From the NCBI GenBank assembly GCA_964466385.1, contig CAYXNM010000007.1:1-36891 (forward strand): a stretch of 36,891 bases of DNA, given 5' to 3'. A program made the translations under genes and the position numbers. This DNA is from UBA5972 sp964466385 (GTDB lineage: Bacteria > Pseudomonadota > Alphaproteobacteria > Rhodobacterales > Rhodobacteraceae). The notes under the pieces were generated by a model. The model saw only the letters and a list, made by a program, of their open reading frames with translations, made no database searches and was not told the origin of the DNA. Shown piece by piece: positions 1-6,657 of the stretch (the stretch's first letter is position 1; each line of letters begins with the position of its first letter).

Positions 1-934
1 TGCGTTGCAGCGTCGACAACCGGTGCGCGACCTGTTCCAGCGAGGCGCTGAACCGTGCTGACATCTGCTCCAGATCGTGGCGGGTTTGGCGCGCATAATC
101 CAGAAAATGCTCGTAGGGCATCATCGCCGCACCGGCGAAATAGTTCGCCAGACCGATCTTGCAGATGGCGCGGGCTTGAGGGGTCTGGAAACGCGCGAGG
201 TCAAGCGTCGCCTCAAACAGATCATTCTGTTCGATCAGGGCGGTCTGGTGGATCAGTTGAAAAAGTTGCGAGGATCTTTCGCTTTGATCGGAAAGCGTGA
301 TCTCGCGTCGGACGCGGTCGAAATCCCGCAAGTTAGCACTCTGCTCAAACCGGACACGGATGGCCCCGGCGTCAAGATGACGCAAAATCGCCTCGATCCC
401 GTGGCCCTCGGCGATGCGCGTGGAAAGGGAAAACCGTTCAGCAGCACGGTCGACCGCATCGATATAATTGTCGCAATAGTGAAAGAAGTCGCGGACTTCC
501 TCCCACGGGGACAAGGCGTTGGGGCGGTTCTCAAAACCCAGCACCTCGTCAAGCGATGCAAGCCGTTCATGGCTTTGGCGATAGGCGCGGTGCAGTTCCA
601 GAAACGCCCTTGCCAGCGCCGGCGCGTTAGAGGCGGTCAGGTGCAGGTCCGCAAGCGGTGGGGTGACATCGCCAAAAACCGGATCGGCCAGTGCTTCGCG
701 CATGTCCGTGATCACGCGCTCCGCGTCGCCCGCGGTCAATTCCGTAACGTCAAAGCCGAACTCCTGCGCCAACGCCAGAACAACCCCGGTGGACACCGGA
801 CGGCGGTTGTTTTCCATCTGGTTGAGGTAAGGCAGCGACACGCCCAGCTTGGTCGCGAAATCCTTTTGCGTGAGCCCAAGCCGCGTGCGGGTCTCACGCA
901 GCTTCACGCCTGCATAATGCTTCTGTGTCGCCAT
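1..934 (-). CDS. pccR: ScfR-family (PccR-like) short-chain acyl-CoA transcriptional regulator, C-terminus cut by window edge
   Basis: Open reading frame from ATG at 934 reading leftward without a stop to base 1, giving 311 visible residues (MATQKHYAGVKLRETRTRLG...). Residues ~8-65 form an XRE-type helix-turn-helix (KLRETRTRLGLTQKDFATKL, then VSLPYLNQMENNRRPVS). The remainder matches the region joined to an IrrE/ImmA-like fold in the ScfR/RamB family (YFAGAAMMPYEHFLDYA near residue 280). Family members are about 470 residues, so roughly the last third is missing. Established knowledge: PccR of Rhodobacter sphaeroides, of this family, controls pccB and propionyl-CoA use. Location beside pcc genes and the TTTGC-type repeats just upstream support the same role here. 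The gene symbol is inferred from family plus context; another ScfR paralogue (glyoxylate or methylcitrate control) is the main alternative. Confidence 0.85.
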   Translation of the reverse strand, partial: MATQKHYAGVKLRETRTRLGLTQKDFATKLGVSLPYLNQMENNRRPVSTGVVLALAQEFGFDVTELTAGDAERVITDMREALADPVFGDVTPPLADLHLTASNAPALARAFLELHRAYRQSHERLASLDEVLGFENRPNALSPWEEVRDFFHYCDNYIDAVDRAAERFSLSTRIAEGHGIEAILRHLDAGAIRVRFEQSANLRDFDRVRREITLSDQSERSSQLFQLIHQTALIEQNDLFEATLDLARFQTPQARAICKIGLANYFAGAAMMPYEHFLDYARQTRHDLEQMSARFSASLEQVAHRLSTLQR

Positions 935-957
935 TGGGCGCCTCGGATATTTGCGGG

Positions 958-999
958 TTTGCGAAGGGCAAATTACGGTTTGCGAACCTGCAAATCAAG
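958..999. promoter_or_regulatory. Tandem TTTGC-type operator repeats upstream of the ScfR/PccR gene
   Basis: Two direct repeats with a 21-bp period: TTTGCGAA at 958-965 and again at 979-986, each followed after two or three bases by GCAAAT (968-973 and 990-995), so each unit is an imperfect inverted repeat of TTTGC half-sites. A further TTTGCGGG lies at 950-957. They occupy the 72-bp gap between the MFS gene and the regulator start codon at 934. The same half-sites occur upstream of pccB, and RamB/ScfR regulators are known to bind TTTGCAAA-like sequence, so autoregulation is the likely role. Binding itself is inferred. Confidence 0.6.
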
Positions 1000-1006
1000 C
1001 GGCGTG

Positions 1007-2242
1007 TCAAAAAGGCTCGGTTGCGCCCAAGGGGCCTTTGCGGTTTGCCACCCGGATGACATAGCCAATGGTCACAACCGCCAGCGTCGATGTGCCGATC
1101 ATCAGGTAGAGCAAGGGATAGGGACCGGATCCCGGTGTCAGCACAGCACCCGTAATCGCCGCCAGACTGGCACCTCCCCCAAGCATGATTGCACCGCCCA
1201 GCCCGGACGCGCTGCCCGCAAGATGCGGTCTCACCGACAACATCCCGGCGTTTGAATTGGGCAGCACCATTCCGTTGCCAAGGCCAACCGTCAGCATGAA
1301 CCCGAAAAAGCTGAGCGGATGCGTCGCGCCAAGCCGAATGAACGTGAATGACAGCACCAGGCCAGTCAGGGTGACCAGGGTTCCGGTCAGGATCATCCGG
1401 TTGATGCCCAGGCGGGTTGAATACCGCCCCGACAGAAAATTTCCAACGATATAGCCAAGCGAAACGATGCCGAAGTATAGCCCAAGACCGGCAGCACTGA
1501 GGCCGAAGAAATGCGTGGCAACAAAGGGCGCTCCACCAAGAAAAGCAAAGAAAGAGCCGCTTGCGAATGCGGCGGTCAGGGCATAACCCCAGAACCTCTG
1601 CGAGGCGAAAAGTTCGGGATAATCGCCCAACTGCGCCATGAAACTTGACGATTGATGCTGGTTGGTCTCCCCCAGATCCAGCCACGCAATGGCCAGAACC
1701 AACAGCCCCATGATCAGAAGAATGCTGAAATTGGCCTGCCAGCCCAGCAATTCGTCCAGATACCCGCCCAATGCGGGCGCGGCCATCGGGACAACCGCCA
1801 TCCCCATCGTGACGTATCCTATCATGCTGGCGGATTTATTCGCGGGAACCATGTCGCGCACGATCGCGCGCGACAGCACCATTCCGGTGGCAATCGTCGT
1901 CTGGGTCATCCGGAAAACCAGAAACGTCGTGATGTCGCGGGCGAACAGGCAGCCAACGGTTGCGGCGACGAAGATGATCATGCCTCCCAATACCACCGGA
2001 CGGCGCCCGTACCGGTCCGACAAAGGCCCGATGACCAGTTGCAAGACCCCGGTCAGCGCAAGGTAGAGCGAGACGGAAAGCTGCATCAACGCGTAGTCGG
2101 TATGGAAATACGCCGTCATGTTGGGAAGCGAAGGCAAGAAAACATTCATCGACAACGCCGACAGACCAGCCAGCAGGACCAGTGTCATGATGTGCGGTGG
2201 CGTGGTGCGGTCAAGGTAGCGTATTTCAGGATAATCACCCAT
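1007..2242 (-). CDS. MFS transporter, Bcr/CflA (multidrug efflux) type
   Basis: About 411 residues with roughly 12 hydrophobic segments. The first follows PPHIMTLVLLAGLSALSMNV, and the MFS motif A appears as GPLSDRYGRRPV between segments 2 and 3. This arrangement is typical of the Bcr/CflA drug:H+ antiporter subfamily in the inner membrane. I chose ATG at 2242 (MGDYPEIRYLDRTTPP) because family members carry only a short leader before the first membrane helix; ATG at 2278 and TTG at 2293 are in-frame alternatives and none has a strong Shine-Dalgarno sequence. It lies 86 bp downstream of the proline-racemase-family gene and 72 bp upstream of the ScfR regulator, all on the minus strand. The substrate cannot be told from sequence. 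With the racemase it may form a two-gene unit that exports or imports an amino-acid-like compound, but that is speculation. Confidence 0.8.
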   Translation of the reverse strand: MGDYPEIRYLDRTTPPHIMTLVLLAGLSALSMNVFLPSLPNMTAYFHTDYALMQLSVSLYLALTGVLQLVIGPLSDRYGRRPVVLGGMIIFVAATVGCLFARDITTFLVFRMTQTTIATGMVLSRAIVRDMVPANKSASMIGYVTMGMAVVPMAAPALGGYLDELLGWQANFSILLIMGLLVLAIAWLDLGETNQHQSSSFMAQLGDYPELFASQRFWGYALTAAFASGSFFAFLGGAPFVATHFFGLSAAGLGLYFGIVSLGYIVGNFLSGRYSTRLGINRMILTGTLVTLTGLVLSFTFIRLGATHPLSFFGFMLTVGLGNGMVLPNSNAGMLSVRPHLAGSASGLGGAIMLGGGASLAAITGAVLTPGSGPYPLLYLMIGTSTLAVVTIGYVIRVANRKGPLGATEPF

Positions 2243-2328
2243 CCAGCCGGTGTATGTGGCGATTACAGGGATGTCCATTGGGCCGGACGCCAATTTTTCG
2301 TGTCCGGGCGCAAAGGCCGGCTGAACGG

Positions 2329-3357
2329 TCAGGAAGCCGCGGGCCAGGTGTCCGTCAGCCGGTACCCGTTCGGCCAGGGATCGTCGGGGTCGCGCATGAT
2401 CTGGTGGGTTCCCGTGATCCAGCCACGCCCGCGAATGGTCGGAATGATGGCCGGTTTGTCACCGACATGCGTATTGCCCGTAACGCGGCAATCGAACCGT
2501 CCGCCGACGATCGAGCGTCCGACATAAGCGTCACCCTCTGAAATCCCTCCGCGCGCCGCAAGAACCGCCAACCGCGCCGAACAGCCGGTGCCGCAGGGCG
2601 AGCGGTCGATCTTTCCCGGGTCGATCACCACGGCGCTCAGCCCGGTCAAAGTGCCGTCCATGATTTCAGCAGGCTCGGTAAACTGGCAGAAAGACAGGTG
2701 GTTCCAGTCTTCCTTTGGGTGAGAAAAGCCGATTTGATCGTTTGCCGCAGCCGTGATGATCGCACCCAGTCGGGCAATGTCGCGCGCATTGTCCGGCGTG
2801 ATCGACAGCCCGGCTTCGTGCGCGTCGACCAGCACGAAACTATCGCCGCCATAAGCCGTGTCGACGCGCAGCGTCCCCAGCCCCGGCACTTCAAGCCTGG
2901 CCCCCAGCCTGTCCGCGAAGGAGGCGACATTCGTCAGTTCGATCGAGTGCGCCTTGCCCGCGTGGCATAGCGCGCGGATGCGCACCGGCCCCGCGGCGGC
3001 TTCAAGCGTGAACTCGGTCACGGGCTCGGTCATGGGGACGATCCCGCAGTCCAGCAGAACGGTCGCAACACAAATGGTGTTGGAACCGGACATGGGCGGC
3101 GTGTGTTCCGGTTCCATCGTCAGGAACCCGTAAACGGCATCCGGGTGAACCGGCGGGACCAGAAGGTTGAAGTGGGTAAAGACTCCGCCGCGTGGTTCGT
3201 TGAGCAGAACCGAACGCAAAGTGCCGTCGTTATGGAGGTTGTCGCGCTGCTCCCACAAAGTCGCCCCTTTGGGGGGTGGGACGCCGCCGACGATGACATT
3301 TCCAACCTCGCCTTCGGCATGGGCGGAAACCACGTGGATCGCGATATCTGAGCGCAT
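2329..3357 (-). CDS. Proline racemase superfamily enzyme (trans-3-hydroxy-L-proline dehydratase or hydroxyproline epimerase)
   Basis: 342 residues, full length for the family. The start is ATG at 3357 preceded by AAGGG about six bases upstream; a longer frame from 3462 lacks a ribosome site and crosses the putative pccB operator region. The two catalytic positions are visible: Ser90 in MSGSNTI, where proline racemase and 4-hydroxyproline epimerase have Cys, and Cys255 in SPCGTGCS. Classical racemases and epimerases use Cys/Cys and typical trans-3-hydroxyproline dehydratases use Cys/Thr, so this Ser/Cys enzyme may be a dehydratase, a 3- or 4-hydroxyproline epimerase, or dual. It acts in the cytoplasm on a free imino acid. 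No other hydroxyproline catabolic gene (such as a pyrroline-carboxylate reductase or DapA-like dehydratase) is visible, so the pathway link is unproven. It faces pccB head to head across 204 bp. Confidence 0.85.
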   Translation of the reverse strand: MRSDIAIHVVSAHAEGEVGNVIVGGVPPPKGATLWEQRDNLHNDGTLRSVLLNEPRGGVFTHFNLLVPPVHPDAVYGFLTMEPEHTPPMSGSNTICVATVLLDCGIVPMTEPVTEFTLEAAAGPVRIRALCHAGKAHSIELTNVASFADRLGARLEVPGLGTLRVDTAYGGDSFVLVDAHEAGLSITPDNARDIARLGAIITAAANDQIGFSHPKEDWNHLSFCQFTEPAEIMDGTLTGLSAVVIDPGKIDRSPCGTGCSARLAVLAARGGISEGDAYVGRSIVGGRFDCRVTGNTHVGDKPAIIPTIRGRGWITGTHQIMRDPDDPWPNGYRLTDTWPAAS

Positions 3358-3437
3358 GAGAACCCTTGCCCCGTTCTGATTGAAACACGCCCCATCTTGC
3401 GTGGGCGGTTTGGCGGCGGCAATGTCAAAACGGAAAC

Positions 3438-3500
3438 TTCGCAAATTTGCATTTCGCAGCAACTATTAGCAAACACATTAGCAAATTTGCCAAGTTTCGC
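3438..3500. promoter_or_regulatory. pccB promoter region with paired GCAAATTTGC operators
   Basis: The perfect 10-bp palindrome GCAAATTTGC occurs at 3441-3450 and again at 3481-3490, exactly 40 bp apart (about four helical turns). The direct repeat ATTAGCAAA is at 3465-3473 and 3477-3485, and TTTCGC follows each palindrome (3452-3457, 3495-3500). These sit in the gap between the divergent racemase-family gene and pccB, 60-120 bp before the pccB start. The half-sites match those beside the ScfR/PccR gene, so they are best read as binding sites for that regulator. TATTAG at 3464-3469 could be a -10 element lying between the operators, but no good -35 accompanies it. Confidence 0.65.
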
Positions 3501-3561
3501 TTCCGAAGCAGCGTTGGGAGCGGTAAGAAGCGGAACGGGTCAGGCAGGGAAGGCATCTGCG

Positions 3562-5094
3562 ATGAAAGAAATTCTGCAAGAATTGAAATCACGTCGCGAC
3601 GCCGCCGTTATGGGCGGCGGGCAACGTCGCGTCGATTCACAACATGCCAAGGGAAAACTGACGGCGCGCGAACGGATCGAGGTTCTGCTGGACGAGGACT
3701 CGTTTGAGGAGTTCGACATGTTCAAGGCGCATCGCTGTGACGATTTTGGCATGGAAAAGGTCCGCTATCCCGGTGACGGCGTGGTCACGGGCTGGGGCAC
3801 GATCAATGGCCGGATGGTCTATGTGTTCAGTCAGGATTTTACCGTGTTCGGCGGCTCTCTGTCCGAAACCCACGCTGAAAAAATCTGCAAGATCATGGAT
3901 ATGGCGATCAAGAACGGCGCGCCTGTGATCGGATTGAATGACAGCGGGGGTGCGCGCATTCAGGAAGGTGTGGCCAGTCTGGCGGGGTACGCGGATGTTT
4001 TTCAGAAAAACATTCTGGCCTCGGGCGTTGTGCCGCAAATCAGCGTTATCATGGGCCCGTGCGCGGGTGGGGCGGTTTATTCGCCGGCGATGACGGACTT
4101 TATTTTTATGGTCCGGGACTCCTCTTACATGTTCGTGACAGGCCCCGATGTGGTCAAGACCGTGACGAACGAGATTGTCACCGCCGAAGAACTAGGCGGC
4201 GCGAAAACGCACACCTCGAAATCTTCCGTGGCCGATGGCGCTTTTGAAAATGACATGGAGGCGCTGACCGAAGTGCGGCGTCTCTTTGATTTTCTACCGC
4301 TGAATAATCGCGACAAACCGCCGGTCCGGCCCTTTTACGACAGCCAGTCGCGACTGGAAGCATCGCTGGATACACTGGTGCCGGAAAACCCGAACCAGCC
4401 TTACGACATGACGGAACTGGTGCGAAAAATCGCGGATGAGGGTGATTTTTTTGAAACGCAGGCCGATTTCGCGGGCAATATCCTGACCGGGTTCATCCGG
4501 CTGGAAGGTGCGACGGTCGGTGTGGTGGCGAACCAGCCTCTGGTTCTGGCGGGATGCCTTGATATCGACGCCAGCCGCAAGGCGGCGCGGTTCGTCAGGT
4601 TTTGCGATGCCTTTGAAATCCCGATTCTGACGCTGGTCGACGTGCCGGGGTTCCTGCCGGGAACCAGTCAGGAATATGGCGGCGTGATCAAGCATGGCGC
4701 CAAGCTGTTGTTTGCCTATGGCGAAGCAACCGTGCCCAAGGTGACGGTGATCACGCGCAAGGCCTATGGCGGTGCGTATGACGTCATGGCCTCAAAGCAT
4801 TTGCGGGGGGATTACAACTATGCCTGGCCCACGGCGCAAATCGCGGTGATGGGCGCCAAGGGCGCGGTCGAGATTCTTTATCGTGGAGACCTTGATGATC
4901 CCGACAAAATCGCTGCGCACACGGCAGAGTATGAAACCCGGTTCGCCAATCCGTTCGTCGCCGCAGAAAAAGGGTTTATCGACGACGTGATCATGCCTCG
5001 GGCAACGCGAAAACGGGTCGCGCGCGCCTTTGCCGCCTTGCGGAACAAGCGTCTGAGCAATCCATGGAAAAAACACGACAATATTCCCTTGTGA
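3562..5094 (+). CDS. pccB: Propionyl-CoA carboxylase beta (carboxyltransferase) subunit
   Basis: 510 residues from ATG at 3562 (MKEILQELKSRRDAAVMGGG), the usual PccB length and N-terminus, with AGGGAAGG just upstream. In-frame codons back to 3397 would run through the operator region and are not coding. It carries both halves of the carboxyltransferase fold: the N-terminal half has NDSGGARIQEGV and the oxyanion-hole stretch GPCAGGAVYSPAMTDF, and the C-terminal half has the glycine-rich YGGAYDVMASKHLRG. It transfers the carboxyl group from carboxybiotin on PccA to propionyl-CoA, giving (S)-methylmalonyl-CoA in the cytoplasm. It heads the plus-strand propionate block, with pccA 1.6 kb downstream after several small genes. 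Regulation by the ScfR-type protein is inferred from the operators upstream. Confidence 0.97.
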   Translation: MKEILQELKSRRDAAVMGGGQRRVDSQHAKGKLTARERIEVLLDEDSFEEFDMFKAHRCDDFGMEKVRYPGDGVVTGWGTINGRMVYVFSQDFTVFGGSLSETHAEKICKIMDMAIKNGAPVIGLNDSGGARIQEGVASLAGYADVFQKNILASGVVPQISVIMGPCAGGAVYSPAMTDFIFMVRDSSYMFVTGPDVVKTVTNEIVTAEELGGAKTHTSKSSVADGAFENDMEALTEVRRLFDFLPLNNRDKPPVRPFYDSQSRLEASLDTLVPENPNQPYDMTELVRKIADEGDFFETQADFAGNILTGFIRLEGATVGVVANQPLVLAGCLDIDASRKAARFVRFCDAFEIPILTLVDVPGFLPGTSQEYGGVIKHGAKLLFAYGEATVPKVTVITRKAYGGAYDVMASKHLRGDYNYAWPTAQIAVMGAKGAVEILYRGDLDDPDKIAAHTAEYETRFANPFVAAEKGFIDDVIMPRATRKRVARAFAALRNKRLSNPWKKHDNIPL

Positions 5095-5099
5095 GCAAA

Positions 5100-5213
5100 A
5101 TGAACAATCTTTCTGAAAGGCTCGGTTTGACCTGTTCCGCGCATTGGCGTCAGGATAGCCGGCATGGCGCGGGCAGCGACGAACCGGAGTCGGTAAAGGC
5201 GGGTAAGACATGA
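5100..5213 (+). CDS. Possible 37-residue small ORF between pccB and the membrane-protein gene
   Basis: ATG at 5100, five bases after the pccB stop, opens a 37-codon frame (MNNLSERLGLTCSAHWRQDS...). Its stop TGA at 5211-5213 overlaps the ATG of the next gene as ATGA, a common translational-coupling arrangement. There is no hydrophobic segment or recognisable motif; it is polar with a glycine/glutamate-rich end. The overlap geometry is the only support, there is no convincing ribosome site, and chance is a serious alternative. Confidence 0.25.
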   Translation: MNNLSERLGLTCSAHWRQDSRHGAGSDEPESVKAGKT

Positions 5214-5584
5214 AAGAAGTTTTCCTTATACTGGCGGCTGCGATCTCGGCATTCGGTCTTTATGTTCACGTTGGGCGCGGACGTCGTCTGATCGTGGCGC
5301 CGATGCTGGAGGCTGACCTGCACCCCGTTCCCAAACACACACTGGAATTCGCGTGGAATTGGGGAACGGTGACGATGTGTATGCTGACCCTCAGTTTCGT
5401 GGCCCCGATCCTCAGGATCGATTTCATGCCGATGGCGATGCTGGCAACGGTCTATGCTTACGTTCTGGGCGCGCTCAGTTTTCTGGCCATGAGGCGGCGA
5501 AAATTCCGCGTGGGCCAGATGCCCCAGTGGATCATCTTCTGGGCGGCGTCAGCGTGCGGATTGATTGCCTGGGGGGTTCTGTGA
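5210..5584 (+). CDS. Small four-helix membrane protein of unknown function
   Basis: 124 residues starting MKEVFLILAAAISAFGLYVH. Four hydrophobic segments are visible at about residues 3-21, 48-67, 72-93 and 105-124, with a basic loop (MRRRKFRVGQMPQ) before the last, so it is probably an inner-membrane protein. No catalytic or metal-binding motif is apparent and I do not recognise the family. It follows pccB by 115 bp and its stop overlaps the GTG start of the next gene by GTGA, so the two are very likely translated together. The setting inside a pcc operon suggests a role tied to propionate metabolism or simple hitch-hiking; nothing in the sequence decides between them. Confidence 0.75.
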   Translation: MKEVFLILAAAISAFGLYVHVGRGRRLIVAPMLEADLHPVPKHTLEFAWNWGTVTMCMLTLSFVAPILRIDFMPMAMLATVYAYVLGALSFLAMRRRKFRVGQMPQWIIFWAASACGLIAWGVL

Positions 5585-5985
5585 AAAAACTGCTTGCCCT
5601 TTTCTGGCTTGTCGCTCTGGCACTTCCCGGGGTTTCCCAAACGTTGATGAAGGTTCCGACAGGGCAGGTCATGCTGCCCTACGAGGCCCTGTGGGAGGAT
5701 CACCTTTCCGAAGGGATTGATGGCGAAACCTGGCTGATACTGAGGTTCCTGGCGCCTGAAATCGCCCGCGACGGCGGTCGCGTGAATTACGAGATGGCAG
5801 CCGAGGATCTAGATTTCCTGTGCCGGACAATCGGCATACCGCTTGTGGATCTGACCGGCGGCGGGGTCGACCAGATCATCGTCACGCTGAGCGACAAACC
5901 CGTGGCGCGGGGCGTGCGCGATCCGGACGCGACCCAATACATGAACGCTTACCGTTTGGTTCAGGGGCAATGCGAATGGAACTGA
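5581..5985 (+). CDS. Exported small protein, DUF6497-like
   Basis: 134 residues from GTG at 5581, which overlaps the upstream stop (GTGA). The N-terminus (MKKLLALFWLVALALPGVSQ) is a clear Sec signal peptide, probably cleaved near residue 20, and the mature part of about 115 residues should lie in the periplasm. It contains one Cys in LDFLCRTIG and one in the terminal QGQCEWN, which could form a disulfide. From memory it resembles the Rhodobacterales family catalogued as DUF6497; I could not check this. A frame that starts earlier (5353) lies within the preceding gene and can be dismissed because it lacks the signal peptide at its start. The function is unknown. The next gene starts two bases after its stop codon region. 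Confidence 0.75.
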   Translation: MKKLLALFWLVALALPGVSQTLMKVPTGQVMLPYEALWEDHLSEGIDGETWLILRFLAPEIARDGGRVNYEMAAEDLDFLCRTIGIPLVDLTGGGVDQIIVTLSDKPVARGVRDPDATQYMNAYRLVQGQCEWN

Positions 5986-5986
5986 C

Positions 5987-6379
5987 ATGCCCGACAGCCT
6001 TACCTTTGAAACTGGAAACGCCATGCTGAAACACAGGGGGTTCCCGTCCCGCATGCCCAGTTCGGATTTCCAGTTCACCATTCGGCGCGCCAACCCCAAA
6101 GGGGTGACCCCGCTTGTGCGGCGGGAACGCTATGCGGATCGTCGCGCTGCCGACCGACGTGCCGATTTGATGTTCATGGCAGCACTTTGGGAACAATTCG
6201 GCGAGGAGGTCTTTGAAAGGGGCAATCTGGACGCAGGCCGTTTGGGCTGGCTTTTCGGTCGCGAAGTCCTGCCCGTCGACGATCCGTTCGATCCCGCCAG
6301 TTACACAGCGCGCCTGAAAATCGACGTTGGCCGGGCCATGGCGTCCTTTCCTGACGTTTTTTCGGGGGAATCGGCATGA
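5987..6379 (+). CDS. Small cytoplasmic protein of unknown function in the pcc operon
   Basis: 130 residues, starting with ATG at 5987 one base after the previous stop. There is no signal peptide or membrane segment. The middle is strongly basic (RRERYADRRAADRRADLMF) and the C-terminal half is acidic and hydrophobic (LGWLFGREVLPVDDPFDPAS). An N-terminal stretch up to the second or third Met (residues 13 and 23) may be extra. No known motif could be identified. The tight spacing makes it part of the same transcript as the two genes before it. Possible roles include an RNA-binding or adaptor protein, but the only evidence is its charge pattern. Confidence 0.65.
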   Translation: MPDSLTFETGNAMLKHRGFPSRMPSSDFQFTIRRANPKGVTPLVRRERYADRRAADRRADLMFMAALWEQFGEEVFERGNLDAGRLGWLFGREVLPVDDPFDPASYTARLKIDVGRAMASFPDVFSGESA

Positions 6380-6445
6380 TATTGCCTATGATATTGCGGG
6401 CATGGCAATTAGTTGCCGATCGCACAGGGGTGCGTGATTTGGTGT

Positions 6446-6582
6446 TTGGAGGAATGCTCCGCCCGGTTTATACAGGTGTTGTCGCAGGGAAAAACGTCTC
6501 AGCCCTGCCCAAAGGTTACAGTTTTACACACCCTTCCCCTCCTTCGGGGCCCGGCTTTTCAGAGACCGGGCCCTTTTTCTTT
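6446..6582 (+). ncRNA. Candidate ~105-nt small RNA or pccA leader with own promoter
   Basis: A plausible promoter, TTGGAG (6446-6451) and TTATAC (6468-6473) with 16-bp spacing, would start transcription near 6480. The first stem pairs GCAGGG (6484-6489) with CCCTGC (6503-6508). A C/U-rich single-stranded stretch follows (6528-6545, including CTTCCCCTCC, complementary to Shine-Dalgarno sequence), and then the terminator at 6547-6582. The resulting RNA of about 100 nt has the layout of alphaproteobacterial sRNAs with CCUCC-type seed loops. Alternatively it is a 5' leader of pccA with an attenuator: CCCC at 6536-6539 can pair with GGGG at 6546-6549 and compete with the terminator. No known riboswitch or Rfam family could be recognised by eye. 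Confidence 0.45.
6547..6582 (+). terminator. Strong Rho-independent terminator upstream of pccA
   Basis: A perfect 8-bp stem, GGGCCCGG (6547-6554) with CCGGGCCC (6566-6573), encloses an 11-nt loop and is followed directly by TTTTTCTTT (6574-6582). It lies 75 bp before the pccA start codon, so it ends the pccB transcript, ends a small RNA, or acts as a conditional attenuator for pccA. Confidence 0.85.
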
Positions 6583-6657
6583 GTGCGGCGCATTCACAAC
6601 CTGTCCCCCGAAATCGACCCCTGCGCGCTGCGCCGCGGAACCTGAGGATATTTTCGT

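Noticed and set aside
77..1255. Long plus-strand frame over the regulator and MFS genes
   Set aside because: It is antisense to two convincing genes, has Arg/Gln/His-rich low-quality composition and no recognisable domain.
3397..3561. N-terminal extension of pccB from 3397
   Set aside because: It would translate the GCAAATTTGC operator region; ATG at 3562 has a ribosome site and gives the family N-terminus.
6380..6657. Cobalamin or other known riboswitch before pccA
   Set aside because: No conserved cobalamin, SAM or glycine motifs are visible; only a hairpin and terminator are supported.
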